From Thermoguttaceae bacterium (lineage in GTDB: Bacteria; Planctomycetota; Planctomycetia; Pirellulales; Thermoguttaceae), in assembly GCA_017447865.1 (NCBI GenBank), contig JAFSMO010000089.1, positions 1-44,538 of the forward strand: 44,538 nt of DNA, given 5' to 3'. A program made the translations under genes and the position numbers. Positions 15,981 to 25,125 of this stretch are shown in pieces; within the stretch, counting starts at the first letter, position 1; every line of letters starts with the position of its first letter. The notes beneath the pieces are model-generated. The model searched no databases and was not told where the DNA came from. It was given only the letters and a program-made list of their open reading frames with translations.

Positions 15981-17264
15981 TTAATTCGTCAGCAAACGCA
16001 CGAGCCCCTGCACCGCCGTGCCGGAAATGACCAGCGAAAAGAGGAACGCCCCGGTCATGCCGATGTTCAGGAGGACCCCCGCGCGGTGCTCGCCCATGAT
16101 CGAGCGGCGATTCACGAGGATCTGCATCAAAATGATGATCAGCGGAAGCACGAAAACCTGCGCGATTTGCGTCAGGATCTGCGCCGCGATCGGATTCGCC
16201 CCGAGCAGAGGGACCATCAGCCCCAGGAAGCAGACGAATGCCGAGATGATCCGGAAAAGCGGCGTCCGGATCTGAAGCGTTCCCTGACGAAAGTCGCCGA
16301 TCAGCAGCGGGCAGACCATCACGATCGGGAAAATCGACGAAAGCCCGGCCGAAATCATCCCAATCAGGAAGAGGATCACGGCGCCGGAGCCCGCGATCGG
16401 CGTGAGCGTCTGCACCATGTCGAGCACTTTTTCGATCGGTTTTCCGCCGAGGTTCAAAATCGCGCCGCACGCGCAGCACATGATTGCGGCGTTCACGACG
16501 AACATCAAAACCGACGAGAAAAGCACGTCGCGGGTCTGCGTTTTCAGGTCGTTTTTCGTCCAGCCCTTCCCGTGGAGCAGAAGCGGACGCACGACGAACG
16601 TCGGGGCGGCCAGCGTCGTGCCGACGAGCGACGCCACCAGCAGCGTCGTGCTGACGGAAAGCTTTCCATCCACGTAAAACGTCGAAATTTTGGGGAGGAA
16701 ACCACCGAAAAACTGCCCCGCCGTCGGGTGAACGTAGGCGTTCGAAACGATGAACGAAAGGCCCAGCAGCGTCACCAGCAGCGTCAGAAGAAACTCAAGC
16801 CGCGAGTAGTTTCCGACCCACAAAATCGCGTACACGACGGTCATCACGCAGGCGGCGGTCCCCAGCACGAACCAGTACCGGTCCACCGTCTCCAGCCCGG
16901 GCCAGATGAGGAGGAAAAGCTGGTAAAGCGCCTCGGACGAAAGCCCGACCAGGCCGGAGAGACAGAACCACTGGCCCAGCACCACCATGAACGCGACGAG
17001 GATCGCCACGGGCGCGCCGAAGTACCGGCGGAATGCGTGGATCGACGTCTCGCCCGTCACCAGCGCGAACCGGCCGTAAGCCTCCATCAAAACGCCGCAA
17101 AAAAAGCAGCTCGCGGCCACGACCCACAAAAGGCTCATTCCGTACTCGGAGCCGGTTTTGATCATCGTGGTCACGGAACCCGTCCCGATGGTGTACCCAA
17201 CGCAAAAAATGCCCGGTCCAACGAGAAGGAGGAAACGGTAAAGAGTCTGGAGGAATGATTTCAT
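15981..17264 (-). CDS. Atypical Nramp-family transporter
   Basis: A 427-residue integral membrane protein with about 11 helices. The opening LVGPGIFCVGYTIGTGSVTT aligns with helix 1 of Nramp metal transporters, but the metal-binding DPGN is replaced by IGTG. The helix 6 region LVGTTLAAPTFVVRP lacks the MPH motif. Substrate and coupling ion therefore cannot be assumed to be Mn/Fe and protons. Related proteins with IGTG-type helix 1 occur in Planctomycetes, from memory. The ATG at 17264 is used; a TTG three codons upstream has a better GAAAG signal. It follows the R1 copy B and the glycerophosphodiesterase gene. Confidence 0.82.
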   Translation of the reverse strand: MKSFLQTLYRFLLLVGPGIFCVGYTIGTGSVTTMIKTGSEYGMSLLWVVAASCFFCGVLMEAYGRFALVTGETSIHAFRRYFGAPVAILVAFMVVLGQWFCLSGLVGLSSEALYQLFLLIWPGLETVDRYWFVLGTAACVMTVVYAILWVGNYSRLEFLLTLLVTLLGLSFIVSNAYVHPTAGQFFGGFLPKISTFYVDGKLSVSTTLLVASLVGTTLAAPTFVVRPLLLHGKGWTKNDLKTQTRDVLFSSVLMFVVNAAIMCCACGAILNLGGKPIEKVLDMVQTLTPIAGSGAVILFLIGMISAGLSSIFPIVMVCPLLIGDFRQGTLQIRTPLFRIISAFVCFLGLMVPLLGANPIAAQILTQIAQVFVLPLIIILMQILVNRRSIMGEHRAGVLLNIGMTGAFLFSLVISGTAVQGLVRLLTN

Positions 17265-17283
17265 GACCGTCAAACTTTCTTTA

Positions 17284-17396
17284 AATTAGGAATTCGTAAT
17301 GCGTAATGCGTAATTGGAAAAGCCTTCGGCTTTTACGGGTCAAAGTCTTTCTGAGGCGTACATTACGCGAAGCGTCAATTACGAATTACGCATTAA
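17284..17396. mobile_element. MITE-like element, family R1, copy B (right end truncated)
   Basis: Left terminal repeat complete at 17284-17315, 61-bp core, and right terminal repeat present only for about 20 bases (17377-17396). The break is immediately before the stop codon of the adjacent gene (17398). Its core is clearly homologous to copies A and C. Confidence 0.85.
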
Positions 17397-17397
17397 A

Positions 17398-18234
17398 TCA
17401 TTTCGCCGCTTCCAGCGCTTCGTCCGGGTAGTCGGTCGTGATGCTGTCGACGCCCATCTTGTAAAGCTCGGCGAGGCGGGCCGGATCGTGCTGAACGGTC
17501 CAGACCATGATGTAAATCCCGCGGCTTTTCAGCTCTTTGGCGATTTCCGGAGTAATGCGCGAGTGCTCAATATCGACCATGTTCGTGTTTCCGTTTCTGC
17601 AGACCTTCTCAATGAAGTCCGGCAAATCCTCGTCCGAAACGTTTTCGCACTTCCCGAGCAGGCAGGCGGTCGTGATTTCCGGGCAAAGCTCCTTCACCCG
17701 ACGCGAGGCGGAAATGAAGACGCAGCGTTTCTCCATCCCGCGCGCTTTCACGGCTTCCACGACCGGTTCGGGCGGGCACTTTTTCAGCTCAATGACCGGG
17801 ATGCATTCCGTCCCCTTCAGCGTGTCGAGGTACTCGTCGAGCGTGGCGATTTGGGTCCCGCGGAACTGCTCCCCCTTCCAGATCCCGACGTCGTACGTCC
17901 GGAGCGTGGCGAAATCGAAGTCCGCGATCTCGCCTTTCACCGGATTCCCCTGCGCGTCACGGAGTTTCCAATCCGTTTTCGGGTCGTGGAAAAGGACGAT
18001 TTTGCCGTCTTTGGTGAGCATCAGGTCGCACTCGCAGCCGTTCGCGCCGGTCTCAACGCACTGACGGTCGGCCAAAACCGTGTTTTCGGGCTGGATGGAC
18101 GAATGGCCGCGATGCCCCACGACGCGCGGGATCACCGGGTCCTGCAGCGTGCGAAGGTCCTGCGCCTGAAGAGCAGGAACGGCAAAAAGGAAGGCGAAAA
18201 AGGTGAGAAACGTCAAGGCGAGTTTTTTAGTCAT
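17398..18234 (-). CDS. Exported glycerophosphodiester phosphodiesterase
   Basis: Hydrolyses glycerophosphodiesters to glycerol 3-phosphate and an alcohol. The start at 18234 is chosen because GAGGA sits nine bases upstream; an ATG five codons earlier is less well placed. In the 278 residues, 1-24 are a Sec signal peptide (ending ALQA). The GDPD signature is complete: H41-R42-G, PEN (49-51), E68, D70, TKDG and H83-D84. The C-terminal MGVDSITTDYPDE is typical of the family end. The gene follows the beta-helix gene by 40 bases and precedes the transporter, so the three may be one operon interrupted by R1. Confidence 0.92.
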   Translation of the reverse strand: MTKKLALTFLTFFAFLFAVPALQAQDLRTLQDPVIPRVVGHRGHSSIQPENTVLADRQCVETGANGCECDLMLTKDGKIVLFHDPKTDWKLRDAQGNPVKGEIADFDFATLRTYDVGIWKGEQFRGTQIATLDEYLDTLKGTECIPVIELKKCPPEPVVEAVKARGMEKRCVFISASRRVKELCPEITTACLLGKCENVSDEDLPDFIEKVCRNGNTNMVDIEHSRITPEIAKELKSRGIYIMVWTVQHDPARLAELYKMGVDSITTDYPDEALEAAK

Positions 18235-18274
18235 GGTTTTGATCCTCATTCGGTTAGGTCAATTAAAGTAAAAG

Positions 18275-20038
18275 TCACTGAATCCCGTATTTTTCACGGG
18301 CTTCGTTCATCTGGTCCATCGTGTAGAACTCCTGGAGGAAGCGCACGACCGGTTTTCCATCGGGCATGGAGTACTGGTTCCCCTCCATCCGATACGAGGC
18401 GCTCCAGTCGTTGAACAGACGGATGCAGACCTCGGTCGAATTGGTGAACACGTTGTCACGGACGACGAAATTGGTCGTTTCCGCCCGATTCGAGTAGAAC
18501 ATCATGTGCGCGCCGTTCGGGTCCGGACGCTGACCGTGCGCCCAGCCGAAACCCGCGTCGCGGCAGACGTTTTTCTCGAACAGAATGTCGCTGGTCACCC
18601 CGCCGCTGTTCCAGTACTCGAACGAGTATTCCGAGTTCCAGATCTCATTTTCGCGGTAGGTGATCCGCACTTCGTTCGACGGGTCGTTTTCGTTCCCACG
18701 GCCCTGATTGGTCAGCGCGGCATCGTAAACCTCCCAGAGACGGCACTTTTCCACGAGGCAGTCCGTCGCGGAGCCCCAGAACTCGATCCCGTTTCCGAAG
18801 CGGACCGGGCGACCGTTTTCCGTCGTGAACTGGTGCGCCCCGCCGATGTAGTAAATGTCGCAGTTCCGGATCACGTAACGCACCGGTTTCGTCCCGCCGA
18901 AGCCGTGGGCCGCGCCGTAGGCGATCCCCAGGCCGTCGATCACCACGTCATGAATGCAGGAATGATCCACGACGTGCCGTCTCATGGCGAGCTCAATGCT
19001 CTTGCACGTTTTGGCGGGATTTTCGGGCCAGTAAAGAAAAACCCGATGCGATGCGGCGTCGTAGAAATAATCGCCCGGGGCTTTTAAAGCGTCGAGGCTC
19101 CATTTTTTAATGCCGCAGCGGTGGTACTTGGTGAAGTTTCCGTGGTCGAAAATGATGTTCCCGACGTCCACGGCAAGGTCGAGCGCGTCATCGACTTTCA
19201 CCTCGAAGATCTCGCCCGGCTGGATCTCAAGCTCGCAGTTCGCCGGCATTTGACCGAGATTCAGGTGCCAGCGCAATTCGTCGCCGCAGTCGGTTTCGAG
19301 GAGCGTAAACGGCGCCTCGAAGTCCTGCCATTCGGTCGTGATCTGGTGCGAGCCTAACCCGCCGCTGCATTTCGTGTAGTACGGGAAACCCGCCTGCATG
19401 ATGGTGAACGCCGGCATGGCAAACGGGACCGTCGCCCGGGCGCGGAACTTCAGAACGAAATGCTCCTTCAGGTTTTCGTTCGTCGGGCCGCTCCCCCAGA
19501 GCTGAATGTGATTCGGGGCCGTGCCGGTCTCGGCGGTTTTCAGCGTGAGCAGGATCTGGCCGTCCTCGCCGCGGGCCGTCGTTAGTTTGCACTTCGCGCC
19601 GTGCTCCGTGTGGAGCCACCAGTTGGTCAGCGGGATCTCGTTCTTGCCGAGGGTTTGGCGTTTCGTCTCACGCGTCCCCCAGATATTCGGGGCGGTCTGG
19701 ACCCAGTCGTTTTCGTTGGAGGCGCTTACGGAGCCGTAAATCGTGGGCTTTTCGCCCTTTCCGTAGGACGTGTACGTGACCGGTTTTCCCTCTTCGCCGG
19801 AGTGCGGGCGCAGGGAGGGGCCACGGCCCGTCCGCCAGATCCCGCCGCTTTCAAAGAGGACGCGGTCGCCCGGCTGGATGCTTTTCGACTGGTTCACGGC
19901 TTTGATCGTCCGCCAGGCGGTCTTTTCGGTCAGACCGTCGGCCGAGTCGTCGCCGTTGGGGGAGACGTAAAAATCAGTACTCCAGGCCGGTATGGCGAGG
20001 CAGAGGGTAAAGAGCAGAGAAAGGAAGGCGCGTTTCAT
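18275..20038 (-). CDS. Secreted right-handed beta-helix protein with inserted binding module
   Basis: A 587-residue protein with a Sec signal peptide (1-20). The mature start TDFYVSPNGDDSADGLTEKTAW is the first turn of the right-handed parallel beta-helix family seen in pectate lyases and related glycan lyases or hydrolases. Residues about 130-290 form a separate beta-sandwich, resembling a carbohydrate-binding module inserted in the barrel. Helix rungs resume (YVIRNCDIYYIGG, CLVEKCRLWEVYD, ILFEKNVCRDAG). A catalytic residue cannot be assigned. Upstream is a TTGCAA-16-TATAAT promoter (20083-20110). It heads the possible operon with the phosphodiesterase. Confidence 0.85.
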   Translation of the reverse strand: MKRAFLSLLFTLCLAIPAWSTDFYVSPNGDDSADGLTEKTAWRTIKAVNQSKSIQPGDRVLFESGGIWRTGRGPSLRPHSGEEGKPVTYTSYGKGEKPTIYGSVSASNENDWVQTAPNIWGTRETKRQTLGKNEIPLTNWWLHTEHGAKCKLTTARGEDGQILLTLKTAETGTAPNHIQLWGSGPTNENLKEHFVLKFRARATVPFAMPAFTIMQAGFPYYTKCSGGLGSHQITTEWQDFEAPFTLLETDCGDELRWHLNLGQMPANCELEIQPGEIFEVKVDDALDLAVDVGNIIFDHGNFTKYHRCGIKKWSLDALKAPGDYFYDAASHRVFLYWPENPAKTCKSIELAMRRHVVDHSCIHDVVIDGLGIAYGAAHGFGGTKPVRYVIRNCDIYYIGGAHQFTTENGRPVRFGNGIEFWGSATDCLVEKCRLWEVYDAALTNQGRGNENDPSNEVRITYRENEIWNSEYSFEYWNSGGVTSDILFEKNVCRDAGFGWAHGQRPDPNGAHMMFYSNRAETTNFVVRDNVFTNSTEVCIRLFNDWSASYRMEGNQYSMPDGKPVVRFLQEFYTMDQMNEAREKYGIQ

Positions 20039-20082
20039 AAAAGGACCTCAAAAAAAGGGAAGTGGGGAGGGATCAATCGTTA

Positions 20083-20110
20083 ATTATACACATCGCGGGG
20101 GAAATTGCAA
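20083..20110 (-). promoter_or_regulatory. Promoter of the beta-helix gene
   Basis: Minus-strand TTGCAA (20105-20110) and TATAAT (20083-20088), 16 bases apart, about 45 bases upstream of the ATG at 20038. Confidence 0.65.
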
Positions 20111-20194
20111 GGAGCCTCCGGAAAATTTTGGTCAAACCGGAAAAGACGATTTCCTGCCCTCCTAGTACGCGACGCTCCATCCTTGAAAAAACGA

Positions 20195-20446
20195 CCGAAG
20201 CCGCAAAGGGAGCGCAGATTTTGCAGATCGACGCAGATGAAACGGATTGGATTCTTTTTTTTATTCTCTTTGCGTCCTTTGCGTTCTTTGCGGCTTAAAT
20301 TTTGATTCTTTGGCCGCAAAGGACGCAAAGAGCGCAAAGAGTTTTTCTTGTCACCGATCAAAACGCGGCGGACTGAAATCACTCCCAAAACTCCTTTTTA
20401 TCCTCTTTGCGTCCTTTGCGTCCTTTGCGTTCTTTGCGGCTTTAAA
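20195..20446. repeat. GCAAAGGAC-type repeat cluster, family R6
   Basis: Three blocks built from the unit CGCAAAGRA: reverse orientation at about 20267-20298, forward at about 20313-20341, reverse again at about 20403-20445. Adjacent opposite blocks can form long hairpins. It fills most of the 591-base divergent gap between the beta-helix gene and the large repeat protein. A frame through it (20080-20388, minus) gives a basic low-complexity product that I do not regard as a gene. Confidence 0.8.
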
Positions 20447-20561
20447 ATTGATTGAAATGGCTGGGGGTGGCACTCGGCTGGACGTGAACTTTGGGAAAGA
20501 GGAAAAAGCCCCCGATTTCCAAAATTCTGACGTTTTTTTCAGTTTTTTTTCATCCGGGGCC

Positions 20562-20589
20562 GTGACAGTTCATTTTTTTGGCGTATAAT
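20562..20589 (+). promoter_or_regulatory. Promoter of the large repeat protein gene
   Basis: GTGACA (20562-20567) and TATAAT (20584-20589), 16 bases apart. AAGGAG (20618-20623) precedes the ATG at 20630. Confidence 0.7.
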
Positions 20590-20629
20590 AAAGGCATGAT
20601 AATATTGAGATTTTCCCAAGGAGTCCGAA

Positions 20630-23600
20630 ATGACCTTCAAATTTTATAAAAATTCCTCGCTTTTAACGCTGGCGCTCATTTTTCTCACGTCCTCACTGAA
20701 CGGGCAGGCCACGACCACGTACCCCGACCCGAACACGCTGACGGAAAACACCACGTACACGATCAACTCCGACGAGACTTACACCGGCGCGGTCAACGGC
20801 GGGACCACCCTCACGCTGACGAAAGAGGGAACGGGGACCATGAACTTCACCCCGACCGACACCACTGCGCCGCTGATGAACGTGAATCTGACGATCAACG
20901 CGGGCAAGGTCTCCCTGAACACGGCGTTCCTCCAAAACTCTTTCTTCTCCGGCGGGAACACGCTCACGATTAATAACGGCGGGGAATTCGTCACGACCAT
21001 AACGGACGCCCTGGGCTGGAAAGCCATTTCCACCTGGTACATTAATATTAATGAAGGCGGAGTCATGGACCACACCGTCTCCGGGAACGAATCCTGGGCC
21101 AATGCCCGGATCACGCTCAACGGCGGCGAGCTCAAATCCACCGGCAACGGCGCGTACCACATGCTCGAGGGGACGAAAATCAGCGTCATCGGCGAAACCC
21201 CGTCCACCATCTCCGGAAATCTTTGCCCCCGAAACAGCGCCGGGCTGGAAATCAACGTTTCGGAAGGCTCCCAGCTTAATTTCACCGGCACGTTCACCAA
21301 TTACGGCGGCGGGGGCCTGGTGAAGAAAACCGGGGCCGGCACGATGGTGATGAACAAAAGCGGCGGTTTCCAGAATGCGTTCCAGCTTCAGGAAGGCACG
21401 CTTCGGGTCACGGGAACCATCCTCGCCTCCTCCTCCGGCCTGACCGTTTCGAACGGCGCCACGCTCGAGATCGGCACGAACGGAAACGTCGCGTCGCCCC
21501 TGAATATCGGCTCGGGCAGCATCGTGAACTTCACCGACAGCGGAACGATTTCCGGCCTTCTGACCATCTCGAGCGACGTGGATCTTTCGGCCCCGGAGGG
21601 CAAAACCATTTCGCTCACCGGCGGCTCGGCGGGAAACTACGCCTTGAGCACTTCCGGCGGCGCGAAGACCGTCCTCGGCGGAGAGCACGCGGCCCAGACG
21701 ATTAATATTAATACGGAGGAACTGGAACTTGCCGGAAACGGCTCCATCACCACGACCGTGGTCTGGAACGGGACTGGCACGCTGAAGAAAACCGGAACCG
21801 GCGTCTTTTCCATCTCCAAAGACACGGACGTTTCCACCCTACTCGATAATAATATTTCCATCGAGGGCGGCACGCTGGAATTCGACGTGAACACGGCCGC
21901 GACTCTGGCGGGGGACATCTCGGTAGCCTCCGGCGCGCTCCTCGGCGTGAACAATTCGGGCACCGAAGCGGTGACATTCAACAAAACAATCAGCGGCGCC
22001 GGCGGTCTGCGCAAAACGGGAACGGGCGACGTGATCGTGACCCAGACCGGCATCGCAAAACTCGTCGCGGGAGAATGGACGCTTCAGGCGGGTGACGCTT
22101 CGACCTCGATCGGCGACACGACCTCACTCTTCGCAGAAGATGGCGCGAACCTGAAATTCTACGTGAGCGGCGACGATACCGTGACGCTCTCCGGCGACAA
22201 ACTGGCGACGGCCGGAACCGGAACCCTCACGAAATACGGTACCGGAACGCTGGCGCTGACCTGCGCGGGCACGTCCAACTACGTGAATGGAAATCTCGTC
22301 ATTGAGGAAGGAACGCTCAAAACGACCACCACCGGCGGAGCGCTCCAGTTCCGAAATAATGCGGTCCTGACCATCAAGGACGGTGCGACGCTGGACACCG
22401 CGGTCCATGACTCCCTCGGCTACACGGAGGCCATCGACGCAGGCGCGACGACGAACCACTACACGATCAACCTGTACGGGACCTGGAAAAACACGGGTGG
22501 AAACGAATCCATCCGGAACTGCGACATTAACCTCTACGGCGGGACCATCACTTTCACCACCGGGCAGTTCGACATTCTGACGAAGAACGTGACCTTCACG
22601 GCCAAGGCGCTCGACGGCGCGACGGAGGCCGAGCCGACGGTTTCCTCGATGAATTCCAAGTTGAACCTGCGCGAATCCATGTCGGCCAACTCAAACCTCA
22701 CGCTCGCCGCGGAAGCGAACGCAGAACTGGATGTTTCCGGGAGCATCACGACCGCAAGCGCAGACAATCACTACGGCATCACGAAAACTGGCGACGGCGT
22801 CGTGGTTTTGAGCGGCGGCTCACTGAACCACTCCGGGACCACGCTGGTCCAGGACGGAACGCTTCGTCTGAAAAAGAAACTGAGCGCCACCAGCGGGATC
22901 ACGGTCTCGGACGGCGCGACGCTTGACCTTACCACCGGCGGCTCGCAGACCCAGCCGGTCTCCATCGCGGGAACCGGGCACAACGCGATCGGCGCGCTGT
23001 ACTTCAGCGACACGGTGACGAGCGCCGGCGCCCTGACCCTCACGGCCGACGCAACGGTCGGCGTGGCGGAAGGCAAAACCGGCTCGATCACCGGCGGAAT
23101 CACCGGCCCGAAATACAGCGAAGCCACCGAAGAGACCCCGGCCCAACTCATCGGTAACTACACGCTGACCTCGACGGGCGCCGGGACGCTGAGCATTTCG
23201 GGGGACGTCACCGCCAACCTCGCCGGGAGCAATCTGGCCCTGAACGGGACCGGCTCCCTTTCCGGCTCACTGACCGTTCCGGCTGACGCGACGATCCAGA
23301 AAACCGGCGACGGAGTCTTCACCCTGACGGGCGACCTTTCGGCCCTTAACGGCACGGCCACAGTTCAGGCCGGGACGCTGAGCATTCAGTCGGCCACCAA
23401 CGACGCCGCGCAAGCGACCATCGCCAGCGGCGCCGTGCTGGAACTCGACCCCGGCGCGGGAAACACGCAGGCGTTTAACTGGGCGACGAGCGGCGCGAGT
23501 GCGGACTCCATCGGCACGCTGAAAGTCACTTCCGGAACGATCACCCGCGACTCGACGGCGGCGCTCGGCACCAATTTGAGTCTGGCCGAGGGGTCCGAGT

Positions 23601-24772
23601 TCAAGTGGACGGTGAATAGTGCCACGACCTACGCGCAGAATTTCACCGGTACCGGTACGCTCGAGAAATACGGCACCGGGACGCTGACGCTCACGAAAGC
23701 GGGTTCGACCGGTGTTTTGGAAATTCATGAAGGCGAAGTCAAACTCACCACCCAGACTGCAAACGGTTTCTTCAACGGCGCGAAAGTGTACATTTACGAA
23801 GGCGCGACGCTCAACTGCGCCAACAAAGACACGCTGGGCTACAACAATTACGCCTGCGATATTTACGTGTACGGCGGCACGCTGCTGAACTCCAACCAGA
23901 ACGAAACGCTTGGCTACCAGCGGATCCACCTCAAGAACGGCACGATGAAAAGCACCGCCAGCGATTTCGACCTCCTGAGGCCGTCGTTGCAGATCATTTC
24001 TGAAGCGGAAACCGGTGCGACGGCAGAAAACCCGACCGTTTCGCAAATCACCGCGCCGCTGAAATTCCGGAATGCTCTGGGAGCCGATGGCGGCTGCACG
24101 TTCGAGACGCAGGCCAACACGCGGCTGGAGGTCACAAATAGTATTCGTTATGAGGCGGGTGAAGACACGTCTACGATCAGTTTCACGAAAACCGGCGCCG
24201 GCACGCTGGCGTTCCTCAGCGGATCCAGCGCGTATGCCGCGAAGATTTACGTGAACGAAGGAACGTTTGAATTCAAGGATTCCAGCCTGAACGACGCGGC
24301 AAGCATGATCGTAGCGGACGGCGCGACCATCAAGCCGCTCGACGCCCAGACGATCGGCACCGTGACGCTGAACGGCACGACCGCGCTGGTCTTCAACGCA
24401 ACGGGGTCCGACCTCCTGACGAATAAACTCACGGTGACGGACGGGACCATTGCTCCCACGGCCGATTTCTGCCTGATCAATGACGGCGAGGAGCCGCTGA
24501 ACGTTCTGGCAATGGACGGGATGGAAATTTTCACCGCCACGGCGCTCGACGAACCCGCGCCCCAGACGCTGGGCGTTTCGTTCGACCCGGCCATTTTTGA
24601 AGAGATCGGAATAAACTACACCCTCACGGCGGTCTGGCAGCCCAACCGCGGTGAAGGCGGCAGTTACATTCTTCAGGTCGCCCTCCCGGAACCGGCCTCC
24701 TGGATGCTTCTTCTGCTGAGCCTCACCGTAGGATTTTTCCTCCTGCGCGGCCGGATTTTGATGAATAAATAA
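20630..24772 (+). CDS. Giant autotransporter-type beta-strand repeat protein with PEP-CTERM anchor
   Basis: A 1380-residue secreted protein. Signal peptide about 1-25 (ending NGQA). The body is beta-strand repeats with the autotransporter-associated motif L-x-K-x-G-x-G-T-L, seen as TKEGTGTM (~62), KKTGAGTM, KKTGTGVF, RKTGTGDV, TKYGTGTL (~531), TKTGDGVV, EKYGTGTL (~1009) and TKTGAGTL. At a larger scale it is an imperfect triplication with a period of about 470 residues: the DALGW, DSLGY and DTLGY landmarks are at about 125, 594 and 1066. There is no C-terminal autotransporter barrel. The end is a PEP-CTERM sorting signal: PEP at 1353-1355, a hydrophobic helix, and Arg (RGR). It is probably processed by an exosortase and displayed on the surface; no exosortase is in the window. 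tatA follows. Confidence 0.88.
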   Translation: MTFKFYKNSSLLTLALIFLTSSLNGQATTTYPDPNTLTENTTYTINSDETYTGAVNGGTTLTLTKEGTGTMNFTPTDTTAPLMNVNLTINAGKVSLNTAFLQNSFFSGGNTLTINNGGEFVTTITDALGWKAISTWYININEGGVMDHTVSGNESWANARITLNGGELKSTGNGAYHMLEGTKISVIGETPSTISGNLCPRNSAGLEINVSEGSQLNFTGTFTNYGGGGLVKKTGAGTMVMNKSGGFQNAFQLQEGTLRVTGTILASSSGLTVSNGATLEIGTNGNVASPLNIGSGSIVNFTDSGTISGLLTISSDVDLSAPEGKTISLTGGSAGNYALSTSGGAKTVLGGEHAAQTININTEELELAGNGSITTTVVWNGTGTLKKTGTGVFSISKDTDVSTLLDNNISIEGGTLEFDVNTAATLAGDISVASGALLGVNNSGTEAVTFNKTISGAGGLRKTGTGDVIVTQTGIAKLVAGEWTLQAGDASTSIGDTTSLFAEDGANLKFYVSGDDTVTLSGDKLATAGTGTLTKYGTGTLALTCAGTSNYVNGNLVIEEGTLKTTTTGGALQFRNNAVLTIKDGATLDTAVHDSLGYTEAIDAGATTNHYTINLYGTWKNTGGNESIRNCDINLYGGTITFTTGQFDILTKNVTFTAKALDGATEAEPTVSSMNSKLNLRESMSANSNLTLAAEANAELDVSGSITTASADNHYGITKTGDGVVVLSGGSLNHSGTTLVQDGTLRLKKKLSATSGITVSDGATLDLTTGGSQTQPVSIAGTGHNAIGALYFSDTVTSAGALTLTADATVGVAEGKTGSITGGITGPKYSEATEETPAQLIGNYTLTSTGAGTLSISGDVTANLAGSNLALNGTGSLSGSLTVPADATIQKTGDGVFTLTGDLSALNGTATVQAGTLSIQSATNDAAQATIASGAVLELDPGAGNTQAFNWATSGASADSIGTLKVTSGTITRDSTAALGTNLSLAEGSEFKWTVNSATTYAQNFTGTGTLEKYGTGTLTLTKAGSTGVLEIHEGEVKLTTQTANGFFNGAKVYIYEGATLNCANKDTLGYNNYACDIYVYGGTLLNSNQNETLGYQRIHLKNGTMKSTASDFDLLRPSLQIISEAETGATAENPTVSQITAPLKFRNALGADGGCTFETQANTRLEVTNSIRYEAGEDTSTISFTKTGAGTLAFLSGSSAYAAKIYVNEGTFEFKDSSLNDAASMIVADGATIKPLDAQTIGTVTLNGTTALVFNATGSDLLTNKLTVTDGTIAPTADFCLINDGEEPLNVLAMDGMEIFTATALDEPAPQTLGVSFDPAIFEEIGINYTLTAVWQPNRGEGGSYILQVALPEPASWMLLLLSLTVGFFLLRGRILMNK

Positions 24773-24900
24773 AAAATATTGGGGAAAAGATGGCCCCAGA
24801 CGCAATGCGGAAGCCAAACGTCTGCTCCACTAACCTCCCAACCAACACAAACTGGTAAGTCGTTTTGTTTCCTGCGAATTTTGAATTTGAAAGGAATAAA

Positions 24901-25110
24901 ATGATCACTTCACCTTTTGCAATGTTTGGAATTGGCACGAACGAATTGCTGATTTTGGGCGTAGTCGCCCTTCTGCTTTTCGGGACGCGCCTTCCCAAGA
25001 TCGCCCGCTCGTTTGGTCAGAGCGTCACGGAATTCAAAAAAGGAATCCGGGAGGCGGAACGGGAATCCACAGAAGACGAAACGACTGAAAAAACTCACGA
25101 AGAAACCTGA
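24901..25110 (+). CDS. tatA: Sec-independent protein translocase subunit TatA
   Basis: A 69-residue TatA/E-type protein, with one N-terminal membrane helix (GTNELLILGVVALLLFGT), the FG hinge followed by RLPKIARSFG, then an amphipathic helix (SVTEFKKGIREAE) and an acidic tail. TatA forms the channel-like part of the twin-arginine pathway, which exports folded proteins. The start at 24901 is set by AAAGGA six bases upstream; a longer frame upstream is not supported. No tatC or tatB is adjacent. Tat-type signals in this window (two oxidoreductase/transferase-like proteins and two metallophosphoesterases) are candidate substrates. Confidence 0.92.
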   Translation: MITSPFAMFGIGTNELLILGVVALLLFGTRLPKIARSFGQSVTEFKKGIREAERESTEDETTEKTHEET

Positions 25111-25125
25111 TTTCGCTCAACTGCC

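Noticed and set aside
15963..17258. 431-residue frame antisense to the transporter
   Set aside because: Highly charged product with no domain; the membrane protein on the minus strand is well supported.
20080..20388. 102-residue basic frame through repeat R6
   Set aside because: It is translated repeat (RSLRPLRP, RKERKGRKE) and has no start signal.
20630..24772. Giant repeat protein as a classical autotransporter
   Set aside because: No C-terminal beta-barrel; the C-terminus is a PEP-CTERM signal.
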